This document shows positions 13,501-24,351 of a stretch of DNA of 64,000 nucleotides, piece by piece (position 1 is the first letter of the stretch; each line of letters opens with the position of its first letter). Both the position numbers and the translations under genes were made by a program. Origin of the DNA: Sycon ciliatum. Lineage: Eukaryota > Porifera > Calcarea > Leucosolenida > Sycettidae. The stretch covers positions 22,621,840 to 22,685,839 of the forward strand of contig NC_088650.1 in NCBI RefSeq assembly GCF_964019385.1, in the 5' to 3' direction. The notes under the pieces were generated by a model. That model was not told where the DNA came from, searched no databases, and was given only the letters and a program-made list of their open reading frames with translations.

Positions 13501-15371
13501 AGTGATGGAACAGAACATTCCCACTCAGCTTTCAAGGCTGCCAGGCGGGAAGCTACCAGCTATAATAGGCAACAGAAAGAGACTTACTACCAATCCAAGT
13601 TTCGAGCTGCGTCTGGCAATACCAAACAGACATGGCACACGATCAAAGAATTGAGTGGTAAACATCGACAATCTCAGCCACCTCAATGTTCTGTTGATGC
13701 CATCCGAAACACCTTTGCAGAGATAGTAGAGGACGCCAGCCGCCCAGTGCATCTCTCATTTCCCTACGGGCCCGCCTCAAGCACTGATCTAACAGCCTTT
13801 GCGCCAGTGTCTATTGCCAGAGTGAGGAAGCTCCTCGAACGTTTAAATCCGGCCAAGTCCAGCGGTGATGATGACATTTCTGCAGCCCTTCTCCGCGCAC
13901 ATGCAGACGTACTGGCGCCATCCCTGACTTTGATCTTTAACAAGTCCCTGAGAGAGGGCATATTTCCTGCCCAGATGAAAAGTGCTAGGATATCGCCACT
14001 CTTCAAAGGCGGAGATCCGAGCATGCCAAAGAATCATCGACCAGTGTCCTTGTTATCGATTGCATCCAAAGTGTTGGAAAGGATAGTCCACGAGCAACTC
14101 ACACGATATCTAGTCCAGAGCAATTTATTCCCGCCAACTCAATTCGGCTACAGATCCCACCACTCTACATCCGACGCACTAGTGCTAGCTGTGGAAGGTA
14201 TCTGTGAGGCCCGCATGAACAAACTTAACACAGGTGTAGCCTTTGTTGATATGTCAAAGGCATTCGATAAAGTGAAACATCAAACTCTTGTGCAAGATCT
14301 GTTCGAACTTGGCATCTGCGACACGGCACTCTGTTGGCTGGTGGATTACCTCTCTGATAGAGAACAGTACGTTCAGGTTGGCCAGACTAGAAGTCTCCCG
14401 TACACCAGTTACTCAGGTGTCCCCCAGGGTTCGGTACTGGGCCCACTGCTATTTATTGTCTATGCCCGCGGCATAGCAGAAGAACTATCGCCGTTTAATG
14501 TGGGAGCAATCCAGTTTGCTGATGACATCTCTATACGATGTAGCAGGGAGTCTGCGGAAGCTGTTTCTGCACACCTTTCAGCTGCTGTTCAGCACCTGGC
14601 CACCTGGCTGAAGGGCCGTGGTTTAATTCTTAATGAAAGAAAGACACAGATATTGCCTATTCCCCCATCCCCATCTCAAGCACTTGACCTGCATGTCATT
14701 TGTAATGGTCAGACGCTGCCTGTTGTGAAAACGGCCAAGTATCTTGGCCTACATTTCGACTCAGACATGAGCTGGAACACCATGACAAGCCATGTTGCAC
14801 GCCGCGTTGCCGCTAAGATTGGGCTACTAAATCCAAGTGCAGCATGTTTGCCTTTTTCTTGCCGTGTTCAGTTTTTCTGGTCCTTTATACTATCAGAATT
14901 TGACTATGCATCTGCTGCCTATGCCCCCTTCTTATCGTCTTATCAGGATAAGCGCCTAAATAGTTTGTTCAAACGTGCGGCTCGCTCGGTGTGCAGGGCA
15001 GCCCCTCGCACTCACACGGCTCCCTTACTTGAACGCATGAATGCCCATACCCTCAGCATATACACCCACATGCACATTCTTGTATTCATTTGGCGCTGCC
15101 TGAACAAATCTTCAAGTACTCTGTTTGCAAGCTTTTTCACCCGTAGTCCCTCTCTCCGAACACGAGGAGGGAGCAGCAAGTTACTCATCATTCCTGTCTC
15201 CCCCACTGCATCCTCAGCTAAGCGCATTAGCCATGCTGGAGCTATCCTGTGGAACCAGCTCCCAGACACAGCACGCCTCGAAAGAAAGCGCTCCACTTTC
15301 AAATCGCTAAGCCTGGCCTTTCTGTTAGGCAGTACCGTCAACTAGGATGAACTCATCTGCTTCACTACCTC

Positions 15372-15415
<44 letters not shown>

Positions 15416-18400
15416 ACTCACTCACTCCTTTCTTCCCGGTTGCCGTGCTTGTGACTTTTTTTCCCCTGCTGCCGTGCTCATATTGGTTATCTAACTACAG
15501 CTGTATCCTCTTCTTGGTTCTGTTTGTCCGCTTATTATTATATATTTTTCTTTTCTCTTATTATCAGTGGGACCATTGTCATTAGGTTTAGGCCTGTTTT
15601 GGAACTCCACTTTAAATAAAGCCAAACAACAACAACAACAACATGTGTTTGCTTGTAGCCGCACACAGCAACTGTTCCACCATTTCATAGGTCGTCAGCA
15701 CAGCTCAAAGAACCGGATCTCGTCTTACCATAGCACAATAGCTCACTCTCCATGCAACAAAGCGTGTTTTTAAGGTAGCTCGGACCTAAGTTATATCGCG
15801 AAAAATATCTAGGTCAAAAACCACTTTCTGTCCGATTTTGTTCAAATTTTCAGGGTTGAAGCATCATGACGGTAAGCTGTTAATCCCGAAAAACCACATT
15901 TCACCTGCTATCAAGTCCAACTGCAATTTTGTAAAAACGCTGATGTATTTTTCAACTCGGATGTATTTTGATAATGTCAATCAGCCTCTCTCCTTTTTTT
16001 CTATGACATCAGTTTCTTAGCAATGGTGTGTGCATAGGTGAGTGCATGTGTGTGTGTTCATGTGTGCGTGCGCATGTGTGTGCGTTCGTGCATGTTCGTG
16101 CATGTGTATTGATTGGTACTGTGTTGTGATGTGTACAGAGTGGTCTAGTCACGTTTGCCTTGCCGTTGGACATTGAGTTTATCTACTGCGACTTGGCTAG
16201 ATCAGAAGGTACGGGAGGAGGTCGGTCATTTCATTCAATTCCCCTTTGTTTCTCCTTTGTTTCGTTGGACGTTGCAGTACAGAGACCAAGGAGGGATAGT
16301 TTCAGTGAGTGAGTTGTGATGAGATTGATCAGGGCCTGCAAGGGAACCTACACGCTAATATGGTATACGCCATGTCCAGGGAAAGTCATACTGAGTCTTC
16401 ACCCCCCCCCCCCCCCTCCCCCCCAGAAGGGAATGAGCATTGCACAGTAATTGATCAGATTGTTTTGTGAAGACTTGGCTGATGTACTGTAGAAAGTCTA
16501 GCTCTGCTTCCAACACTGTTGTGTTTCCAGATCAACTCATCCAATGGCCGGAGATATTCTTTGAAGTTTGCTCAATTGACTTTTGGTCTCGGCAACATGT
16601 GGAGGGATACTCAAGTTTGAGAATCCCCGACACCCCGGGTACGTACTGCAGGCTTTCGGGTACAGGTTTGGCTACTATTTTATCGGTGTTAAATACTTGG
16701 GCTGAAACGATTATATCGGTTATCCGTCTAATCGATCATTGTAACGAAGCGATTTCGATTATGCTGTCTGCTTTGATTACGCAATTACGGGATGCACCGT
16801 CTAAAAATAAAATAAAATGTGTACAAGGTGTCATGTAGTACAGCTGTAGTAGGATGGGTGCTCTGCTGTTTGAAATTTCCTTGAATTTCCGTTCAAGAAT
16901 CTGAACTATCATGTGATCACACACAGGCCGCGGTGTAAGGTGTACGGTGCATGGTGGAATAGAACTGGAACAGTGGTAGTAGATACTCTCTCCTTCTTGG
17001 CAATGGACAGCGTTGCCATCATGCCACGCAGATAGGCCGACCGATTAACTTTCTGAATCAAGTCGCCAGCCTTGCGTATGTACTTTGTCACATCGCAAGG
17101 GTGGACAGTCCGCAAGCTCCAGATGAACTGGTGCACGAGAGCACCCACCGTTACGCTGCATTCGGATGCAAAACAACCCACTCTGTGCTTCTTGTCATGC
17201 CGGATAATCAATGATCGTGACCGTGATGATAACCTTCCAATGGAAACTACCCCAGGGAACAGGGGAGTGCGCTGCTGGCCTCTGGCAGTGTTCTACATGC
17301 CAACCAATCAACAAACACTCCTTATGTGGTCAATATGGCAATATATGGAGCAAGTGATCGCAACACAATGTTACAAGTATGAATTGTGTACAAGAAGGCT
17401 GGGGAACATTTTTCATCAGTGAATCGCCGTTGGATGCGATATATGCTAACAAATCCGCGCCACCCTCCACGTCTCACCACCAACTTGCCCTGTTGTTGCC
17501 TCGGCGTCATAGCGTGGTACCTTCAAACACTGCTTAGGCACTTTGGGTTGTGAACTGAGTGCTCCAGTGGGGTTTGCTGAGTCAGTCGACCGAATGCACT
17601 CTCAGACGGTGCTGGATCCGTTGCATCCTCGTTCCCATATCCTGCCGAAATTTGTCGAGCCGTATCTTGGTGAACGCCGAGGGAAAATTCGATACCATTC
17701 ACTTCCAAGTCTGGTCGGCGGGAGAGTGCGTCCGCTATGTTGCTCTTCCCCGGCCTAGGATGGACTGAGAAATCATAGTCAGCCAGGAATTCCACCTACC
17801 TAGCCTCTTGTTTCGTAAGGTTTGGTTTTGTTCGCAAATACTCAACACCCATGTTGTCAGTGAATACATCTAAGTGGCGGAAGAGATGAATCCGCCGCCA
17901 GCATCTCAGGCATTCTCAGCGCATAGACGACTGCTATTGTCTCTCTCTCTCGGCAGCTCAGTGTCTGCTCCAGGATTGTAGGACAGCCGGGTACACGTGT
18001 ACCTGGCGCAACCATTTCAACCGGGTCGGAGCCGGGTACACATGTACGCCTAACATGTACGCCTAATGATATAAAGGCTAATGGATAAACCGCATTTAGA
18101 AAAGAGAGGACAGGAATTAGAAAATTACGAAAGAAGAAGAAGTATCTGACACATACATGTACAAGCCATGTAGTCAGTCCTTTCAAAGTTCGAAAGTGTA
18201 CAGTACCAACCGGGTCACAGGTGACCCGGTACTATATTTTCCACCAGGTCCAAGCGCCGCCCAACCGGGTGGATTACTCGGCTCACCCGGCGCTGGAGCA
18301 GACACTGCAGCTGTGTAGTTGTGTTTTGCAACCGGCACCTTCTGACTGACGTACGATACGGGGTGCCACGACTGATCATCTGCTTGCAGCAAAACACCAG

Positions 18401-21400
18401 CAAAGTCGCTGGCATCTGTATCGACCCGAAACGCCTTAGCTACATCCGCAAGCCGTAGTACTGGTGCCTCTAACAAAGCCTTCTTCAAAGACTCAAGCGT
18501 GCGCTGTTGCAAGAAGGCATGTCACCTACGTGGGAAAGCGCAAGTCGCTCAACCTACATGCTAAGCACATGGGACAAGACACTGGCCAAACCACGTTGTA
18601 TCAAAAAGGGCGTGACAGCGCGAGTCAGCACAGAGCTGCTCACTACGTAGATCCTGCTGTCACAGGACTATCAGGCAGCAGTCGTCAATCTCCACCACCC
18701 GTCGTCTCACCTAGCTTCAGAATGTGTTACGAGAGATAGGAGAGTCGCCAGGAAGCATCACATCCATCTTCAGGAAGTGGAAAGAGCAAGTGGCATGGTC
18801 CTTGGTTGGGGGAAATGCTGGACGTCTGATTTGTCCCAACCAAGATTTCAGCATTTTGTTCGTCACTATTTTCGCTTGTCAGCTGATATCTCCGCACTCC
18901 AGCTTTCTCCTGTCGGTGTCACATCCCAGTACACAACCGAGAGGACTACTAACAAACAGTTCACTGCACTAACAGCATTGAACACACCCCTTCTTTCACT
19001 TCGTGAATACGATAAACCAATTGAAAATGACCAAATTCTGCACCTTCTCTGTGGTGGAGCTAAGCCTTTCATACGTCATCACTGCGCTGGTCGCTATTGC
19101 AATGTGAGTATACAATTGGCGATGTGGCAAGTTTGGCTTATCGTATGGAAGCGAGAGATATGCCTTTCGAACCGATATCAAATTGTCTTTCTTCTGGACC
19201 CTACTCGAAAATTGATGCACTTCCCCTTTAAAACCATCCTCTGCTACCAGTGTAACCGGTGAGACGTTTTGGAAGGTAAAGGCTGCTGTCTATTAGGAAC
19301 ATAGCCATGATACAGGATGCAGGTGAGATAGTATGAGTCAGAGGAGTGAGTATGACAAAGCGTGTATGGATGAGGTGTGACGCCCTGTTACACCTGTGCA
19401 CTCTGCCTTCAAATCAAGCACGCCACATGTTCAGCTACCTCCAGCAGTTGACATCTACGATTCCCAGTCGATTCAATAGCTCTGAAGTCTGAATAGAGTA
19501 CTGGGCATTTGAAATCGACATTTCATTTCATCCCCCACTAGCAGCAGGATATTGATGAAGCAAAACTGAAACTATTTGTTTCCAAGTGTAGCGGACTGTT
19601 AAACCGCTCTGCAAATAAAGCTCATCACATAATAATAATTTGTTGGTTCGTTGTGTTTGTTGGAATTCACAAACCGAACGGGCTGCCGTCTAGATTTATA
19701 TGACAAGGAAGCAAATGAGACCCGAGTAACCCAGACATAGCGAAACTTGGGGAGACACAAGTAAGAAGAGAATCAGGAAAAAACTCTTATCAAAGGAAAA
19801 AGAACGAAATAGTGATAGCGAAAAAAAGAAAAAAAGGAGAAAGAAAAAGAGGAGATAAATCATAGTCGAAGGGGCATGAGCACTGCACGGTGGCAGGACA
19901 CAACAGATACTTTCTTACATACCATGTCATACAGTAGCATGCACGCCTGTAAGCATAGACACACCCACACACACCCTGGCAATCTTGTACAATGACTATG
20001 TCACTATGCACATCCATCCGGTGACATTGTGCACCGTGGCATCCATCACTCATCATTATCACAATGTGATGGATGTGTACAACTGTGATGGATTTACATA
20101 ATGACATAGTCATTGTACAATATTATGTCATGTTCAAGCCACCGATCACCACTTGCTAAGCGACAGAAGCTGCACTGTGCAGCTCGGACATACTAATCAG
20201 CGCATTGGTGAGAAGTCATAGCTAACACACCGAGTATTGTCGTCTCGGGACTCGGCACTTTTCAAGCGGTAGCGTTTTTCAAGTTTGGGCTGGAATGTGT
20301 CGAATAAACTTCAAACCCAGTACCTGTTACCCCGCATGTGTGTATGTATGTATGCCCCTGAGCAAGAGTGAATGTGTCAGTGCAAGCATGTTTATATTGA
20401 AGATTGTTGCTGTATCACGGGTAAAAAGCTGCACTGCTATGATCTCCCAGTGCCAATGTTTAATTAGCAACATGATTTGCTTACTCTACCGGTGTTCTGC
20501 ATATCACTGCCCATATAACAGGTATGCACGAGTTCCAGCTCAACTCCTGGCGTCCAATCAACAGTTCCAGCAAAGCGTTGATGCAGGAGTTCTTTGTTGG
20601 TGGTACACCGCAGCTACAAGATCTAACCTACACATCTGTTCTCAAGTCTTCAAAGGTACCGTAGAAAAACTGAAGAACTCCAAATCTACAATGCCGCTCA
20701 ATGGAATCCGATCATGTGATTCAAGTACGTGCCCTGCACTGTGCAGGGCACTTACTGGACTGACGCAATCGTATTTCATTGTGTAACACTGTATTAGTTC
20801 TGAACAGGTGCACTGTAAGATCTCATGTGGGTTCGTGCCATCACTTTTCCCTACGCCCGCGTGTGCATGTGGCCTTGTAGTCGTGTGCATCCTCGTGTCT
20901 CACTGTGGCATGTCTTGTAGTTGTGCCAGGCCCGGCAGTGTTTCTGGGCTTGCTAGCGCAGTAAATGCACGAGTGTCCCTCTGTGTCTGCTCCTCAACTG
21001 CACTTCTCCGAGGTCGGTCACTTATTTTCAGAATCCTCTGGATTTTATACCGGAACCCTGCAGTTCAGCCGCAAGGCACCTGAACTTACCACTCGGTCAG
21101 GGTGCACCCACTTGGGACCATGCATTTGTACCAGGCAGAAAAGTGCCGGCATAATGTGCAATTTGCTCCATGTCTTTTTGTGTGTGTTATCGATGTGCTC
21201 TCTTGTCTGTGCTGTCATGTCATTGGTAGGAGAATGGACGCCTGAGTAGGTATGGATTCAAAACGGAAACAACCGGTCGTCTGAACCTGCGTATGAGCTG
21301 CGTGCACCAGAGCTGTTTGATCCGTGAGCGACAAAAGCAGCAGAAGATACTGCAAATGGCTCAGAGTAGCAAGTAAGAAAGACTTAATATTTGTTTTGTG

Positions 21401-21940
21401 TGGTATGTTCACTTGACGTGTTGTTCTTGCTGCCTTTTGTGTCCAGATGACCTACATGTACATTTATGTGTGTTTCAGTACTGGTATGTGCATGCTTGTG
21501 TGATTATGGTCGCACACGTCTTTCTTCTCTTCTTAGACTCCTCCTGACTTTTCTTTCATTCTCCTGAGTGGTTACCAACAGCCAGTGCATGCCGGAGTAT
21601 GTGGTGTGATGTGTGTGCGGAAAAAATATGAAAAAGACCAAAAAGTAAGGATTCACTGGCCAGAAAAAGCCACTTCATAGCTGTGTGGTGTAGACCAGGC
21701 TGAATAGTGGCGGTTAATTCTTCAGCCTTGCAAGCTGTTGAATGGTGCAATCCCAGCACAAGCTGCTATGGCTTCTGCTGTAGCATCACTATCATCGCCT
21801 CCGGCGATGGGCGTCCAATGGTCCAATGGTGTGTTTGTGTGTGTGTGTGTCTGTGGTCTTTGACTGCATCTATGTGTGTTTGTGTATTCGTGTGTGTGGG
21901 TCCGTGCCGGTGTGCGTATCTGTATGTATGTGTGTGTGTG

Positions 21941-21972
<32 letters not shown>

Positions 21973-22015
21973 CGTGCGTGTGCGTGCGTGCATGTGTGTG
22001 CGTGTGTGCGCGCGC

Positions 22016-22062
<47 letters not shown>

Positions 22063-24216
22063 CATGTGTGCAAATAGGGCCTCATCCTCTGCAGGCAGTT
22101 CTTCCATGCAGGGAGTCCTAGGTAGGTGAATGGAAAGCATAGACAGTTTCTTTTGTTAAATATTAGTTTATGTCTTACATTTATGTCTTATGAATGCATA
22201 GATGTCCCAATGGAAGCAGAGAATGGTATACAAATCTGAGTTGCCTATTAATAATGCAGGCGTGTAGCACCATCGTTGGAGGTTGTCCGGTAGGAGAGGG
22301 GTCGGGGGTTGGAGGGTGTGCCCGCCGGGAAATATTTTGAAATTAAAGGGGAAGTTAAGGCAAAAATTAAAATTTCACCAGTTGTAGTCTTCGGGGTGCT
22401 GAGTCGAATGGTCTTGGTCCGAGAAAGCTGAGACGCTCCCTTCCTACTTGAATCCCAATCGAACTCGCGCACTTCCACCGAAACAGGGTGACTGCGCCCT
22501 ACTAGATGGGGATTTGTATGCAAAATGTCACTAAAAGCGCCGTTTCGTTCTTATAAAAGCACGGATGACCGCGATTGGCCCATATGTTGTAGTCTTTTGG
22601 ACGCTGAGTCGACTGGTTTTGGTCCGAAAAGGCTGCGATGTAGCGTTCCTCCTTTATTCCCAATCGAACATGGTTGAACAAGTGGTCACGTGCTCCTCGG
22701 TGCCCAAATCACCTGGTCACACCGCCAGCAGGCGACAACTTTCACACCAAGGTTCAACTCGAGTTCAACTCGAGTGACAGGACTGCACCCAAAAAAGGTC
22801 AAACAGGCTAGTAAGTTGTACCCTGCAGGCACGGTGACCAGGTGACTGGTGTACGCAGGAGCACGTGACCGCTTGTTCAACCATGTTCGATTGGGAATAA
22901 AGGAGGAACGCTGCATCGCAGCCTTTTCAGACCAAAACCAGTCGACTCAGCGTCCAAAAGACTACAACATATGGGCCAATCGCGGTCATCCGTGCTTTTA
23001 TAAGAACGAAACGGCGCTCTTATTGACATTTTGCATACAAATCCCCATCTAGTAGGGCGCAGTCACCCAGTTTCGGTGGAAGTGCGCGAGTTCGATTGGG
23101 ATTCAAGTAGGAAGGGAGCGTCTCAGCTTTCTCGGACCAAGACCATTCGACTCAGCACCCCGAAGACTACAACTGGTGAATTTTTTATTTTTGCCTTAAC
23201 TTCCCCTTTAAGGTTCAAAAATCCTGCATTCTGGGTACTTTTTCGTTGTCGGGCGAAGAAGTGGTCCGGCCAAAGCCGGACCAGCTGCTACGCCACTGTA
23301 ATGGTGTGCTTAGCGGATGGTCCACACAGACTAAGCATTCATCAATCTAAGGCATTGAAAAGGGAAAAAAGACTGAAGAAAAAGTTGACTGTCACCATCA
23401 CGACTCGAACCGGGTAGAGGGGACGGTTTCAAATAGGACATAGGTTGCAAACCGGAACGGACTCAATATTCACTTTTTCTCTTGGTATTTTGATTAGAAA
23501 ACATGTCACAGTGAGACTACGATGTGTTATACTCCGAGCCAAAATTTCATGGCTCTGCGATGACCAGAAGCGCCATACCAAGCAGGTGAGTTTTTGACGT
23601 GTTGCTTCGCACTGCGACTTGAGTTTTACGACTTTCGAAAAATCAACTTCTTGTCGCAGGTAAACAGCGGCTCGCCTCTCGCCAATAAAGCACCGCATAC
23701 CAATCAAAACTAATGGAAGCACACACAAGGCTTATTGTTACTCTGTACTGGCCGTCGTGGAGCGATAGCAATTACCTAATTTCAGACCCAGAGTGAATTT
23801 GACGTGCACTCTAAAACGTGTCCAGTTTGGAGCCACCTCTGATTTGAACTTTTTTGAAGCGAAAAATTGGGCAACTTGGAGGCAATGGGACAACACAAAG
23901 GAGTGGCTCAGTTCGATTGACTCTGGCCCCAGAGCAAACTTCAACATGCCAGTTTCCTTCCACAAACATATTTCGAGTGAAAAATCAACGCTGATGATCG
24001 GTTTGGGTCTATACAAATTTGGCTGTCAAAGCGTCCCGGTATCGAGCCGTCCCCTCTACCTTAGCTAAGGGCCAGCGATGCCCTAGCAACTAAGCCATGT
24101 GTCTCTCAGTACATGACACAACAGTGTATAATTATAATCATGTAATTGTAAGTGTTTGTTGAAACACCATGGTCGGAAAAAGTGCTGTCGAACTCCCACA
24201 TTGCATGCATACAAGT

Positions 24217-24247
<31 letters not shown>

Positions 24248-24283
24248 GGTGCATGCATGTGTGCGTGCGTGTGTGTGTGCGTG

Positions 24284-24351
<68 letters not shown>

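Larger units (their letters stand above)
13296..15646 (+). mobile_element. 5'-truncated non-LTR retrotransposon (LINE), copy 1
   Basis: The element lies in MKS1 intron 14 in the gene's orientation. It lacks the endonuclease and begins in the endonuclease-RT linker. It ends with AATAAAGCCAAACAACAACA, a (CAA)n tail. The 5' junction is placed where similarity begins. A short ATGTG repeat at both junctions is a possible but weak target duplication. The RT resembles the other LINE at 56251-60590, so both probably belong to one CR1/Jockey-like group. Confidence 0.85.

Noticed and set aside
13300..15345. Long open frame as an MKS1 exon
   Set aside because: It is a non-LTR reverse transcriptase with its own tail; MKS1 exons 14 and 15 join in phase without it.
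16909..17211. 100-codon minus-strand frame with a protein-like look
   Set aside because: Not recognised, no motif; may be transposon debris next to the Ty3 fragment but cannot be supported.
21707..22140. Long Cys/Val and His/Thr frames on both strands
   Set aside because: Pure products of the (GT)n microsatellite; the same holds at 24106-24699 and 26460-26943.
22248..22523. Frame beginning [18 protein letters not shown] as a gene
   Set aside because: The identical frame occurs in the opposite arm at 23031-23180, so it is a consequence of the inverted repeat.
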